35,426 nt of DNA from Oxalobacteraceae bacterium (GTDB lineage: Bacteria; Pseudomonadota; Gammaproteobacteria; Burkholderiales; Burkholderiaceae_D), in NCBI GenBank assembly GCA_947446335.1, contig CANFGA010000002.1, positions 1 to 35,426 of the forward strand, read 5' to 3'. The notes under the pieces were generated by a model. The model was not told the DNA's origin, did not search any database, and was given only the letters and a program-made list of their open reading frames with translations. This document shows positions 1 to 11,949 of this stretch, piece by piece (positions within the stretch are counted from its first letter, which is position 1; each line of letters opens with the position of its first letter). Made by a program: the position numbers and the translations under genes.

Positions 1-5
1 CGGGC

Positions 6-827
6 GTGGGCCACATGGGGGTTACCGTCAGCGCTCCGCGCCTGTCCTATAGCGTGCGCGCACCAAAGGGCGGCAAGGTGGCGCGCCACACCGTTGTGCT
101 CAGTCACGCGCTGGGCTGCGACCAGACCATGTGGGACAAATTTGCAAACAACCTGGCCAACGATGCGTCGATGCCTTGCCGCGTGATCAGCTACGACCAT
201 CGCGGCCACGGCGGCTCGGACGCACCACCTGGACCATACACGATGGCGGAACTGGCCGACGATGCGGCGCGCTTGTTGCGCGAACTCGATTCCGGTCCTG
301 TCGTCTGGATCGGCTTGTCGATGGGTGGCATGGTCGGCCAGGAACTGGCGCTGCGCCACCCTGCCCTGGTGGCAGCGCTGGTCGTCGCCAACACCACGTC
401 AAGCTACCCCGATGCGGCCAGAACCGCTTGGCGCGAGCGCATCAGCACCGTGCAAGCGCAAGGGGTGGAAGCGATCGCGGATGCGGTGATGGCGCGCTAC
501 TCCCACGAGGACTTCCGCGCCGCGCATCCGTCCACGATACAACGCTACCGCCAGCGCCTGGTGACGACCGATGTGACCGGCTACCTCGGCTGCTGCGCTG
601 CGGTTGGTGGTGTCGATACCACGGAGCGACTCGGTCAGATCGCGGCGTCCACGCTGGTCATCGCCGGCGAACTCGACATGGGTGCGCCGGTGGCGATGTC
701 GCAAACGCTGGCGGACGCGATTCCCGCAGCGCAACTGGTCGTGCTGGCACAGGCATCGCACCTGAGCGCAATCGAACAACCGGCGGCGTTCGCCGGCGCA
801 GTGACGCAATTCCTGGCGCAGCTGTGA
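6..827 (+). CDS. pcaD: 3-oxoadipate enol-lactonase (alpha/beta hydrolase); start may be ATG at 15
   Basis: Nucleophile elbow GLSMGG, acid GELDMGAP, His in ASHLSAIEQP; followed directly by pcaIJF. Confidence 0.9.
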   Translation: MGHMGVTVSAPRLSYSVRAPKGGKVARHTVVLSHALGCDQTMWDKFANNLANDASMPCRVISYDHRGHGGSDAPPGPYTMAELADDAARLLRELDSGPVVWIGLSMGGMVGQELALRHPALVAALVVANTTSSYPDAARTAWRERISTVQAQGVEAIADAVMARYSHEDFRAAHPSTIQRYRQRLVTTDVTGYLGCCAAVGGVDTTERLGQIAASTLVIAGELDMGAPVAMSQTLADAIPAAQLVVLAQASHLSAIEQPAAFAGAVTQFLAQL

Positions 828-872
828 TGCGCAAAGTCAGCCAATCACCTTCATTCCTACACTGGTGCACAC

Positions 873-1571
873 ATGATCAATAAAATTTCCGCTTCCGTCG
901 CAGAAGCCTTGGCCACTTTGCAAGACGGCGCCACCGTTATGATCGGCGGCTTCGGCGGCGCGGGCCAGCCGACCGAGCTGATCGATGGCTTGATCGCGCA
1001 TGGCGCCAAGGATCTGGTCATCGTCAACAACAATGCCGGCAATGGCGATACCGGACTGGCTGCGCTGCTGCAAGCCGGTCAAGTACGCAAGATCATCTGC
1101 TCGTTCCCGCGCCAGGCCGATTCCCATGTGTTCGACGCGCTCTATCGCGCCGGCAAGCTGGAGCTCGAACTGGTACCGCAAGGCAATCTGGCTGAACGCA
1201 TACGCGCCGCCGGCGCCGGCATTGGCGGCTTCTTCACGCCGACCGGCTTCGGCACGCTGCTGGCCGAGGGCAAGGAAACGCGTGAGATCGATGGTCGCAT
1301 GTACGTGATGGAATTCCCTATCCACGCCGACTTCGCGTTGATCAAGGCCGAAACAGGCGACCGCTGGGGCAATCTGGTGTACCGCAAGACGGCGCGCAAC
1401 TTCGGCCCGATCATGGCCAGCGCAGCGAAGGTGACGGTGGCCTCGGTGCACGAGATCGTCGAACTGGGCACGCTGGATCCGGAAGCGGTGATCACCCCCG
1501 GCCTGTTCGTGCAGCACGTCGTCAAAGTGCCGCGCACCGCGACCGGCCCGGCCGGCTTCAAGATCAACTGA
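873..1571 (+). CDS. pcaI: 3-oxoadipate CoA-transferase subunit A
   Basis: GGFGGAGQPTELIDGL and NNNAGNGDTGLAALL motifs of CoA-transferase A subunits; paired with the B subunit. Confidence 0.93.
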   Translation: MINKISASVAEALATLQDGATVMIGGFGGAGQPTELIDGLIAHGAKDLVIVNNNAGNGDTGLAALLQAGQVRKIICSFPRQADSHVFDALYRAGKLELELVPQGNLAERIRAAGAGIGGFFTPTGFGTLLAEGKETREIDGRMYVMEFPIHADFALIKAETGDRWGNLVYRKTARNFGPIMASAAKVTVASVHEIVELGTLDPEAVITPGLFVQHVVKVPRTATGPAGFKIN

Positions 1572-1590
1572 GAGAGCGAAAAAATAGATC

Positions 1591-2271
1591 ATGGACGAAC
1601 AAAAAATGAACAGTGCAGCGTACAAAGCGATGAACAAATGGAGCCGCGACCAGATGGCGGCGCGAGTAGCGCAAGACATCCCCGACGGCGCGGTGGTGAA
1701 CCTGGGCATCGGCTTGCCCACGCTGGTGGCCAATCATTTGCCGCAGGATAGAGAAGTGATTCTGCACAGCGAAAATGGCGTGATCGGCATCGGACCAGCG
1801 CCAGCCAAGGGCGAAGAAGATTACGACTTGATCAATGCCGGCAAGCAACCGGTCACGCTGCTGGCGGGCGGTTGCTATTTCCACCATGCGGACAGCTTCG
1901 CGATGATGCGCGGCGGCCATCTCGATGTCTGCGTGCTGGGCGCCTTCCAGGTATCGGGCAACGGCGACCTGGCCAACTGGCATACCGGCGCACCGGACGC
2001 GATTCCTGCTGTGGGCGGCGCGATGGACCTGGCGATCGGCGCCAAAAAAACCTATGTGATGATGGAACACTTGACCAAGGGCGGCGACAGCAAACTGGTC
2101 GCCGCTTGCACTTATCCGCTGACCGGCGTCGCCTGCGTCTCGCGCATCTATTCCGACCTGGCCGTGATCGAACTCAAGGACGGTGCAGCGCAAGTGATCG
2201 AGATCGTCGATGGCGTCAGCCTGGCCGAACTGCAGGCGATCACGGCGCTTGCCTTGCAAGACGCGCGCTGA
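1591..2271 (+). CDS. pcaJ: 3-oxoadipate CoA-transferase subunit B
   Basis: Catalytic HSENGVIGIG motif; GIGLPTLVANHLP. Confidence 0.93.
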   Translation: MDEQKMNSAAYKAMNKWSRDQMAARVAQDIPDGAVVNLGIGLPTLVANHLPQDREVILHSENGVIGIGPAPAKGEEDYDLINAGKQPVTLLAGGCYFHHADSFAMMRGGHLDVCVLGAFQVSGNGDLANWHTGAPDAIPAVGGAMDLAIGAKKTYVMMEHLTKGGDSKLVAACTYPLTGVACVSRIYSDLAVIELKDGAAQVIEIVDGVSLAELQAITALALQDAR

Positions 2272-2342
2272 ATACCTTTGACACTTGCACGCTAGCCATT
2301 GCACGCCAGCGACATGCTACTCAAACAAATACAGGAGACACA

Positions 2343-3545
2343 ATGAACGATGCTTTTATTTGCGATGCACAACGCACCCCATTCGGCCGCTACGGCGGCG
2401 CCCTGGCGGCAGTGCGCGCCGATGACCTGGGCGCAATCCCGATCCGCGCCCTGATCGAGCGCAATCCCCAGGTTGACTGGCAAGCCATCACCGACGTGCT
2501 CTATGGCTGCGCCAACCAGGCCGGCGAAGACAACCGCAACGTGGCGCGCATGTCGGCGCTGCTGGCCGGCTTGCCGTTCGCCGTTCCGGGAGCGACGATC
2601 AACCGTCTGTGCGGCTCGGGGATGGATGCGATCGGCAGCGCCGCGCGCGCCATCAGAAGCGGCGAAGCCGGCTTGATGATCGCCGGCGGCGTCGAAAGCA
2701 TGAGCCGCGCCCCGTTCGTCATGGGCAAGGCCGACAGTGCATTTTCGCGCGCGATGAAGTTGGAGGATACGACAATGGGCTGGCGCTTCGTCAACGCACT
2801 GATGAAATCCCGGTACGGCGTCGACAGCATGCCCGAGACGGCTGAAAACGTGGCGTTGAAATACAACATCAGCCGCATTGACCAGGACCAGATGGCGCTA
2901 CGCAGCCAGACCCGGGCGCTGGCAGCCCAGGCGGCAGGCGTGTTCACCAGCGAAATCACGTTGGTCACGATCACGCCTAAAAAAGGCGCTGCCATCGTCG
3001 TCGATCAGGACGAGCATCCGCGCGCCACGACGCTCGAGACGCTGGCAAAACTCAAACCCGTGGTCAATCCGGCCGGCAGCGTCACCGCCGGCAATGCGTC
3101 GGGCATCAACGATGGCGCCTGCGCGCTCTTGATTGCCAGCGGCGCCAGTGCGGCCCAGTACGGTTTGACGCCGAAAGCGCGCATCGTCGGCATGGCCAGC
3201 GCCGGCGTCGAACCGCGCCTGATGGGGATGGGGCCGCATCCAGCCACGCTCAAGGTGCTGGCATTGACCGGCCTGAGCCTGGCGCAAATGGACGTGATCG
3301 AACTCAATGAAGCATTCGCCGCGCAAGGTCTGGCGGTGCTGCGCGAACTGGGCTTGCAAGACGATGATCCGCGCGTCAATCAGAACGGCGGCGCGATCGC
3401 GCTCGGCCACCCGCTGGGCGCATCCGGCGCGCGTCTGGTCATGACTGCAGTGAATCAATTGCAGCGCAGCAATGGTCGCTATGCGCTGTGCACGATGTGC
3501 ATCGGTGTCGGCCAGGGCATCGCTTTGATCATCGAGCGGGTCTGA
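2343..3545 (+). CDS. pcaF: 3-oxoadipyl-CoA thiolase
   Basis: ATG at 2343 after AGGAGACACA; thiolase motifs RLCGSGMDAIG, GGVESMSRAPFVM, NQNGGAIALGHPLGASGAR, TMCIGVGQG. Confidence 0.95.
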   Translation: MNDAFICDAQRTPFGRYGGALAAVRADDLGAIPIRALIERNPQVDWQAITDVLYGCANQAGEDNRNVARMSALLAGLPFAVPGATINRLCGSGMDAIGSAARAIRSGEAGLMIAGGVESMSRAPFVMGKADSAFSRAMKLEDTTMGWRFVNALMKSRYGVDSMPETAENVALKYNISRIDQDQMALRSQTRALAAQAAGVFTSEITLVTITPKKGAAIVVDQDEHPRATTLETLAKLKPVVNPAGSVTAGNASGINDGACALLIASGASAAQYGLTPKARIVGMASAGVEPRLMGMGPHPATLKVLALTGLSLAQMDVIELNEAFAAQGLAVLRELGLQDDDPRVNQNGGAIALGHPLGASGARLVMTAVNQLQRSNGRYALCTMCIGVGQGIALIIERV

Positions 3546-3616
3546 TAGCACGAACATCGCCAGTTCTCAATCCGGTACTGCCTCGACCAAGCCAAGGCAG
3601 TGCTGGCCGTCCCGGA

Positions 3617-5120
<1,504 letters not shown>

Positions 5121-5122
<2 letters not shown>

Positions 5123-6065
5123 GATAAAAACCCTCTTCAAAAGCCGCGTCCGCTTGCGCCATCTCGATTGCTTCGTGGCGGTAGCGCAAAGCCGCCATCT
5201 CGGCAGGGCCGCAGACAAGATGGGCTTGAGTCAGCCTGCGGTATCGAAAACATTGACCGAACTCGAAGAGATCGTCGGCGTCAAATTGCTGGAGCGAAAT
5301 CGCCTCGGCACCCGCTTGACGCGCGATGGCGACATTTTTCTGGCACATGCGGTGGCGGTGCAAGAGGCGCTCAATGCGGCGCAACTCGCAGTGGGCATTG
5401 GCCATGCTCCACGCTTCGAAACGGTCCACGTGGGCGCGCTGCCCACAGTGGCGCCGGACTTGCTGCCGCTGGCGCTATTGGCCTTTCGCCGCAGCCATCC
5501 GGATGTGCGGGTGCTGGCGCAAACAGCGAGCAACGTCGCTCTGCTGCAAAGTTTGAAAGCGGGGGAACTCGATTTCGCATTGGCCCGCATGAGCGATCCC
5601 GAAATGCTGGGTGGCCTGTCGTTTGAATTGCTCTACATGGAACCGCTGGTTCTGGCGGTGCGTCCAGGCCATCGACTGGCCGCGCACGCTGCGGTGGACT
5701 TGGCCGATGTGCTGGCCTATCCGATCGTGGTATCGGCCAAGGGCACTACGCCGCGCCACAACACCGAAAGCCATTTCCAGTCGCATGGTTTGAAACTGCC
5801 TTCCAACTGCCTCGAGACGCTGTCGGTCTCGCTGGCGCGCCAAGTCACCAGAGAATCGGACGCCATCTGGATCGCCCCGACAGGCGCGGTACGCGCCGAC
5901 CTGCAAGATAGAATATTGCTGCGCCTGGCCACCAATACCGACGGTACCGAAGAACCGGTCGGACTGCTGTGCCGCAGCGAAGGCAGCTTGAGCGCAGCGG
6001 CGCAGGCATTCATCGAATGCCTCAGAGAAGCGGCGACGGCGCGCCGCGCAGCACTGCCAGCTTAG
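5121..6065 (+). CDS. pcaQ: LysR-family regulator, PcaQ type
   Basis: N-terminal HTH RHLDCFVAVAQSRHLGRAADKMGLSQPAVSKTLTELEEIVGVKLLER; divergent from pcaHG. Confidence 0.88.
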
Positions 6066-6070
6066 GGAAC

Positions 6071-7207
6071 TTAGAAGCGGTGCAGGATGCCGACCTGCAA
6101 ACCAGTGAGACTCTTGCCGTTGACATCGGCGCCGGCAAGATTGGCCGATGGGCCGGCCGAACCGCTGAAACGAAATCCGGCCCGGGACTGGTTTTTCATG
6201 TAGTTGGCAAAACCGTACAAGGTAGTACGTTTTGACAAGTCATAAAACGCCCCCAGATTGCCGCCGCGGGCACCTGCATCGCCACCGCTGGTGTCGTGCA
6301 TCACGCCATACAGGGCACCGACTCGCCATTGCGGGCTGATCCGATAGTCGGCTGACAATTGGCTGATGTTGTAAAAACGCTCCGCGTTCAGATCGGTGCC
6401 AGCAAAATAGTTGTTTGGAATGCTAACGTTGTTCAACATTGTCCCGGCATTGTTGCCATTCGCATTCGCCGTCGAGTTATTGCTGCGTACAAAAGCGGCG
6501 TACACGGTGCCGGAGGCATATTTATAATTGGCATACAGATTGTGATACACGATCTTTTCATGCACCGTGGCCGTCAAGTCGTTGGGACTGGCCGACAAAC
6601 CGGCGTAACCGGCCCGGTAAGGCCCGTTCTGATAGTCGACTCCGAGCTGGTAGAGGGCACTGTTGCGGTTCTTCGCGCCGCTCGCCGACAAGCCGTTTTC
6701 GGGCAATGCATAGTGCAATTCGAGCTGCACGCCAGCCATCCGCGGCGACTTGTACGACAGGTCGTTATCGTAGCGCGAAGGCACGCCGAAGGTATTGATG
6801 ATCGAGCCGAAGGTGGTGCGGCCGGTGTAATCGATGGCGTCGCCGATATAAAAGATCGCGCCATTCTGACGCCCGATGCGAAACTCGCCGACCGGCGTAT
6901 CGATGCCGACCCAAGCCTGGCGATCGAACAAGCGGCTGCCGTCGGCCTGGGTTCCGGCATCGGCGCTGAGGCCCTGCTCGAGGTTGAATTTGGCAAAGTA
7001 GCCCGAGCCCAGATCTTCGACGCCCCGAAAACCGAGCCGACTGCGCAACAGCGTGCCATCGTTCAAGCCGGTGATGTGTTCACCGCTGCTGCTGCGGATA
7101 TAGCCCAGATATTGATCGACGGTGCCGTACATGGTGACATTGGACTGGGCCTGAACTGCGGCTGAACAGGCTGCCAGCGTGCACATTGCGATAAGTTGTT
7201 TTTTCAT
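6071..7207 (-). CDS. Gram-negative outer-membrane porin
   Basis: Signal peptide MKKQLIAMCTLAACSAAVQAQ, SNVTMYGTVDQYLGY, C-terminal GLQVGILHRF. Confidence 0.92.
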   Translation of the reverse strand: MKKQLIAMCTLAACSAAVQAQSNVTMYGTVDQYLGYIRSSSGEHITGLNDGTLLRSRLGFRGVEDLGSGYFAKFNLEQGLSADAGTQADGSRLFDRQAWVGIDTPVGEFRIGRQNGAIFYIGDAIDYTGRTTFGSIINTFGVPSRYDNDLSYKSPRMAGVQLELHYALPENGLSASGAKNRNSALYQLGVDYQNGPYRAGYAGLSASPNDLTATVHEKIVYHNLYANYKYASGTVYAAFVRSNNSTANANGNNAGTMLNNVSIPNNYFAGTDLNAERFYNISQLSADYRISPQWRVGALYGVMHDTSGGDAGARGGNLGAFYDLSKRTTLYGFANYMKNQSRAGFRFSGSAGPSANLAGADVNGKSLTGLQVGILHRF

Positions 7208-7344
7208 TGTTGTCTCCTGATGGTGTTGATGATGTGCGCTGGTTGACACATTTTTCGATACATTTTTTACATTACCCCCCGAAAACGCAGCGAGGGACTT
7301 TCATGGATGCCGGGCCGTTGTTGTTGACCGGAGCGATGGCGCTG

Positions 7345-8538
7345 TTACATTTTGCAAAGCGGCGATGCCGCAGGCGTGAGCGAGGCGGCGAAAGTTTGCT
7401 CGATCACCGGACGCAGCGCGCCGTCCGCCATCTTGGCGCGCACCACATAGTTGGGCAGCACCAGTTGGTTGTCGGCAGCGCGCATCGTGACGTTGCCGTA
7501 GATGGTGTCGAGCGAAGCGCCGCGCAGGGCGCGGCTGATGTCGTTCGGCTTCACGCTGCCTGCTTTCTTGACGCCGTCGAACATCACCTGCACGCCGTTA
7601 TAAGCCTGGCCTTCATTGTCGGTCGGCAGGCGATTGAACCTGGATTTCCAGGCCGCGACGAACTCCTTGTTGCGCGGGTTGTTGATATCCGACGAATATG
7701 CCGTATTGCCCGGCATGCCTTCGAGCGCCTTGCCGGTGGCATCGATCAGGAAGTTCTGGATCAGGGCATGGCCGATCAACCGGGTCTTGGGAATCAGGCC
7801 GAATTCTTCCGCCTGCTTGATGAAGGCGATCGCATCACGACCGGTTTCAGCGACCCAGATGGCGTCCACATTGGCCGCCTTCAGTTGCGCTATGTAGGGC
7901 GAGAAGTCCTTGGTGCCCAGCGGCACATACAAGCTCAGCGGAACGCTCTTGCCGGATGCTTCGACTGCCTTCTTGAATGACTCCCCCGAATCGCGGCCCC
8001 ATATGTAATCGGCCGCCAGCACAGCAAAGGTCTTTTCCTTCAAGCCCTTGGCCCACTCGTTGATCATCGCGATATCCATCGCATCGGAATGGTTGGTGCG
8101 GAAACTGCGCGCCTTGCAGGTGTCGCCGGTGAGTTTGTCGGATTTGCTGGCCACGATGAAATAGGCCGCATCCCAGCGTTCCAGATTTTGTGCCAGCGCC
8201 AGCGAGATCGACGAGGGAATGGCACCGATGAGCAAATTGTAGCCGTCGCGGGCCAGTTTTTCTGCAACACGGCGCCCTGCATCAGGCGTGCCCTCATCGT
8301 CGGCACTTTGCACTTCGACCTTGCGCCCATCGACGCCGCCCCTGGCGTTGGCCTCGTCGACCGCGAACTGAACGGCACGGATCACCTCCTCGCCCTGCTG
8401 GGAGAAGACGCCCGACTTCGACGACACCAGACCGACCTTGACCGGTTCCTTGCCTTGCGCCAACGCCGTCAGCGGCAAGGCCGCCATCAGGGCCAGCATC
8501 ATGACCGAATGCTGCAATGTTTTATTTATTTTATTCAT
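7345..8538 (-). CDS. livK: Branched-chain-type ABC transporter substrate-binding protein
   Basis: Signal peptide; VKVGLVSSKSGVFSQQGEEVIRAVQFAVDEANARGGVDGRKVEV; adjacent to livFGMH. Confidence 0.9.
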   Translation of the reverse strand: MNKINKTLQHSVMMLALMAALPLTALAQGKEPVKVGLVSSKSGVFSQQGEEVIRAVQFAVDEANARGGVDGRKVEVQSADDEGTPDAGRRVAEKLARDGYNLLIGAIPSSISLALAQNLERWDAAYFIVASKSDKLTGDTCKARSFRTNHSDAMDIAMINEWAKGLKEKTFAVLAADYIWGRDSGESFKKAVEASGKSVPLSLYVPLGTKDFSPYIAQLKAANVDAIWVAETGRDAIAFIKQAEEFGLIPKTRLIGHALIQNFLIDATGKALEGMPGNTAYSSDINNPRNKEFVAAWKSRFNRLPTDNEGQAYNGVQVMFDGVKKAGSVKPNDISRALRGASLDTIYGNVTMRAADNQLVLPNYVVRAKMADGALRPVIEQTFAASLTPAASPLCKM

Positions 8539-8611
8539 TTTTTTGTCTCCTCGACTTCATTGCCGGAAACGGTCCGGCGGCCGCAATGTGGAATGATCGG
8601 GTCAGACCGGG

Positions 8612-9316
8612 TCACACCATCACATGCTCTTCCAGGGTAGCGAGGCTGGCCTTGGTGTTGGCAACGGAACCCTGGGCCACGACAGCGCCCTTGGCCATCG
8701 CGCAGTAACGCTCGGCCACCCGCACCACCAGGCTCATGTTTTGCTCGATCAGCAGCAAGGCCGTGCCCTGGTTGGCGACCCGTTGAAAAATGTCCGCCAA
8801 CTGGTCCACGATCACCGGCGCCAAGCCTTCGGTCGGTTCATCCAGCAAGATCAAAGCCGGGTTGGCCATCAGGGCCCGGCCCACGGCCAGCATCTGCTGC
8901 TGGCCGCCCGACAGCGCCGTGCCCGGCGTATGGGCGCGCTCCTGCAAAATCGGAAACAGCTTGTAGACTTCAGGCAAACTCCATGGACCTTTGCGCCCGA
9001 CGGCCGCGCCCAGGGTCAGGTTTTCTTCCACGCTCAAATTGGCCACGATGCGCCGCCCCTGCGGCACCACTGCCACTCCGTGCTGCGCCGCGCTATACGG
9101 GCGCGGCTTTTGCAGCGCATGCTGGCCCAGATGGATCTGTCCGCCGCGCAGCGCTGCGAGACCCAGAATGGCATTGACCACGGTGGTCTTGCCCACGCCA
9201 TTGCGCCCGATCAGCGCGACGCGCTCGCCAGCATGCACGGACAAGCTCAAGCCATGCAGGATATGGGCCGAACCATAGAATGCGTTCACGCTCTCCAACG
9301 TCAACAAGGCGCTCAT
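8612..9316 (-). CDS. livF: ABC transporter ATP-binding protein LivF type
   Basis: Walker A GRNGVGKT, signature LSGGQQQM, Walker B LILLDEPTEGLAP. Confidence 0.93.
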   Translation of the reverse strand: MSALLTLESVNAFYGSAHILHGLSLSVHAGERVALIGRNGVGKTTVVNAILGLAALRGGQIHLGQHALQKPRPYSAAQHGVAVVPQGRRIVANLSVEENLTLGAAVGRKGPWSLPEVYKLFPILQERAHTPGTALSGGQQQMLAVGRALMANPALILLDEPTEGLAPVIVDQLADIFQRVANQGTALLLIEQNMSLVVRVAERYCAMAKGAVVAQGSVANTKASLATLEEHVMV

Positions 9317-10032
9317 GCGGTGCTCCCGAGGTAAGCTTCCCTGACGCGCGGATCGGCCCGCACGGCGGCCGGTTCACCGCTGGCGATGACGCGACCGAGT
9401 TCAAACACGGTGACGACGTCGGATATGCCAAATACCACATCCATGTCGTGCTCGACCAGCAGCACCGAGACGTCCCAGCGCGTAGTGAGCGCCTTCAAGT
9501 GCTTGGCCAGATCCATCGATTCCTTGACCGACAGTCCTGCCATAGGTTCATCGAGCAGCAGCACGCTGGGACGCCCCACCAGCGCCAGCGCCAGATCGAG
9601 CCGGCGCTGCTCACCGTAACCGAGATCATCGGCAATCACATCGGCCATCGCCATCAATTCCAGCTCCTTGAGCACGGCATCGGCATCGGCGCCGGAATCG
9701 GCCACCCCCATCTTGTGCGCAGCCAGTTCCACCTGCTTGCGCACCGACATCTGGCCAAAGATGCTGGTGCGCTGAAAGCTGCGCGACAACCCGCGCATGC
9801 GGCGCGCCGTGGGCCCCAGTTCGGTGACATCCTGATCACCCAGATAAACCTTGCCACGGGTCAATGGCACGCGGCCGGTGATGGCGTCGATGACGGTCGA
9901 CTTGCCGGCGCCATTGGGGCCGATCAAGCCGCGGATCTGGCCGCGCTCCAACGTCAGCGACACGCCGTCGACCGCCTTCACGCCGCCATAGTGGATCGCC
10001 ACATCGTCTGCTTTCAATACGAATTGATTCAT
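9313..10032 (-). CDS. livG: ABC transporter ATP-binding protein LivG type
   Basis: Walker A GPNGAGKST, GYGEQRRLDLALALVGRPSVLLLDEPMAGL; start MNQF after GGAGATATTC. Confidence 0.93.
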   Translation of the reverse strand: MNQFVLKADDVAIHYGGVKAVDGVSLTLERGQIRGLIGPNGAGKSTVIDAITGRVPLTRGKVYLGDQDVTELGPTARRMRGLSRSFQRTSIFGQMSVRKQVELAAHKMGVADSGADADAVLKELELMAMADVIADDLGYGEQRRLDLALALVGRPSVLLLDEPMAGLSVKESMDLAKHLKALTTRWDVSVLLVEHDMDVVFGISDVVTVFELGRVIASGEPAAVRADPRVREAYLGSTA

Positions 10033-10044
10033 GAATATCTCCAA

Positions 10045-11082
10045 TCAAATGCCCGAACGGGCTGTGGCTGTGGAAGAGACCTTGGCCGAAGAAGTGCTCT
10101 TGAGCGCCGGATGGCTCTTTTTTGGCAAGCTTTTCTTGCGCTTGAACAGCCGCTGCAACGCGCCGGCAATACCGGTGGGCGAAAAGACGATCACGGTGAT
10201 CAGGGCGATGCCGAAAATGGCCATCCAGTGGTTTGCGAAGTCGCCCAGCAAGTCCTTGGCCAGAAAATACACGACTGCGCCCAACGCAGGCCCCCACAAC
10301 GCCTTGTAGCCGCCGACCACGGCCATCATCAGCGCCACACCGGACATGCTCCAGTGCAGGTTTTCGGGCGAAACGAAGCCCGTGTTCAGGGCCGACAACA
10401 AGCCAGCGAGCCCGGTCACGGTAGCCGACAGCGCATAGACTGCGGCGCGCGGCAACAGCGTGCGGATGCCGATGAAGCGGGCCCGCTCTTCATTGTCGCG
10501 CACCGCTTCGGTGATGCTGCCGAAGCGGCTGCGCAGCAACAGCGTCAGCACCAGCATGACCAGCACCAGCGTGCTCCAGCACAACAAAAACATCGTGGCT
10601 GGCTTGAGCAACTGCGACTGCGCCACGCCAAACAAGGTCGATGGCCAGTCGATGTTCATGCCGTCGGCGCCACCGGTGAGCCCGCGCGAACGCGATGCGG
10701 TCAGATAAAACATTTGCCCGATTGCCAGCGTGAGCATGCCAAAGGCGACGCCAGGCACACGCACGATGACCAGCCCCATCAGAAATGCCAGCAAGGCGAT
10801 GCCTGCCAGCGTGACGATGATGGTCGCCTCGGCCGGCATCAGATCGAGTGGCAGCAAGATGCCCACGGCATAACCGGCAATCCCGAAAAACACCGCATGG
10901 CCAAAACTGACCATCCCGTTTTGCTTGAGCAGCAAGCCGACGCCGATGGCAAACACGGCGTAGATGATGGCCTGTGTCAACAGCGACAAGACCGTACTCG
11001 AACTCACGCCAGCGGCGACAAGAGCGCCCAAGGCCAGGGCTGCGACAGTCCCGGTACCGATACGTTTGATTGACATGTTCAT
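10045..11082 (-). CDS. livM: ABC transporter permease LivM type
   Basis: Multiple TM segments; MVSFGHAVFFGIAGYA, GLTGGADGM motifs; RBS AGGGAG. Confidence 0.92.
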   Translation of the reverse strand: MNMSIKRIGTGTVAALALGALVAAGVSSSTVLSLLTQAIIYAVFAIGVGLLLKQNGMVSFGHAVFFGIAGYAVGILLPLDLMPAEATIIVTLAGIALLAFLMGLVIVRVPGVAFGMLTLAIGQMFYLTASRSRGLTGGADGMNIDWPSTLFGVAQSQLLKPATMFLLCWSTLVLVMLVLTLLLRSRFGSITEAVRDNEERARFIGIRTLLPRAAVYALSATVTGLAGLLSALNTGFVSPENLHWSMSGVALMMAVVGGYKALWGPALGAVVYFLAKDLLGDFANHWMAIFGIALITVIVFSPTGIAGALQRLFKRKKSLPKKSHPALKSTSSAKVSSTATARSGI

Positions 11083-11096
11083 CCTGTTCTCCCTCT

Positions 11097-11948
11097 TCAA
11101 GTACGGCTACCGGCAAACCCGGCGGGTTTCCAGATCAAGATCGCGACCATCAGCACGAACGGCAGCAGCGCCGCCACATCCGGCAGATACACCGCGCCCA
11201 GCGACTGGACCATGCCCAGCACCATGGCGGCGATGAAGGCGCCGATCAGCGAGCCCAGTCCGCCGACCACCACGACCACGAACGAATCGATCAGCACATC
11301 GCTGCTCATCGACGGCGACAGCGACAAAAACGGCGCAACCACCACGCCAGCGAGTCCGGCCAGCGCGGTACCAAGACCGACCACGCCGGCGCTCAGCGCA
11401 TCGGTATTGATGCCCTGCATCGCGGTGGTGGTGGGGTCGGTACTGGCGGCGCGCACGAACAAGCCGATCCGGGAGTAGCGCAGCCACAGTGACAAGCCTA
11501 GCGCGACCATTGCCCCAACCCCGATCACGCCGATGCGGTAAGCTGGCAACTCGGCGCCAAACAGATCAACCGAGGTATTCAATATCTCGGGTCCGCTCAT
11601 CGACAGGTTGGTCTTGCCCCAGACGGTCTGCACCAGATCCTCGATCACCAGCAGCAGACCGAATGTGACCAGCACCACGCTGAGCGGGTCACGCTCTTGC
11701 AACAGGCGAAAACCATAGCGATCAAGCAGCACCCCCAGCAGCCCCATGATGGCCGGCGCAGCGACCAGCGCCACCCAGAAATTGCTGTAACTGGCAATCG
11801 AATAGCCGATGTATGCGCCCAGCATGTAGAGCGAGCCGTGGGCGAAATTGACCACGCGGCGCAGTCCGTAAATCAGGGCCAGGCCCGAGCACATCACGAT
11901 CAGCAAGGCGCCATAGACCAGGCCGTTGAACAAATTGATGGTTAGCAC
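11097..11948 (-). CDS. livH: ABC transporter permease LivH type (GTG start, RBS inside the preceding SDR 3' end)
   Basis: NGLVYGALLIVMCSGLALIYGLRRVVNFAHGSLYMLGAY; AGGAGAAATAAAGTG. Confidence 0.92.
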   Translation of the reverse strand: MLTINLFNGLVYGALLIVMCSGLALIYGLRRVVNFAHGSLYMLGAYIGYSIASYSNFWVALVAAPAIMGLLGVLLDRYGFRLLQERDPLSVVLVTFGLLLVIEDLVQTVWGKTNLSMSGPEILNTSVDLFGAELPAYRIGVIGVGAMVALGLSLWLRYSRIGLFVRAASTDPTTTAMQGINTDALSAGVVGLGTALAGLAGVVVAPFLSLSPSMSSDVLIDSFVVVVVGGLGSLIGAFIAAMVLGMVQSLGAVYLPDVAALLPFVLMVAILIWKPAGFAGSRT

Positions 11949-11949
11949 T

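Noticed and set aside
1872-2342. N-terminal extension of the pcaF ORF
   Set aside because: Overlaps pcaJ out of frame; true start is ATG at 2343 with a good RBS.
3577-3601. ACTGCCT...AGGCAGT 7-bp inverted repeat between pcaF and pcaG
   Set aside because: Short stem, long loop, no T-tract; too weak to call a terminator.
8562-8578. GCCGGA-N5-TCCGGC hairpin between livF and livK
   Set aside because: Only 6 bp in GC-rich sequence; expected by chance.
9280-11073. 597-aa ORF on + opposite livG/livM
   Set aside because: Antisense to well-supported transporter genes; Gln/His/Arg-rich low-complexity translation typical of GC-rich antisense frames, no recognisable domain.
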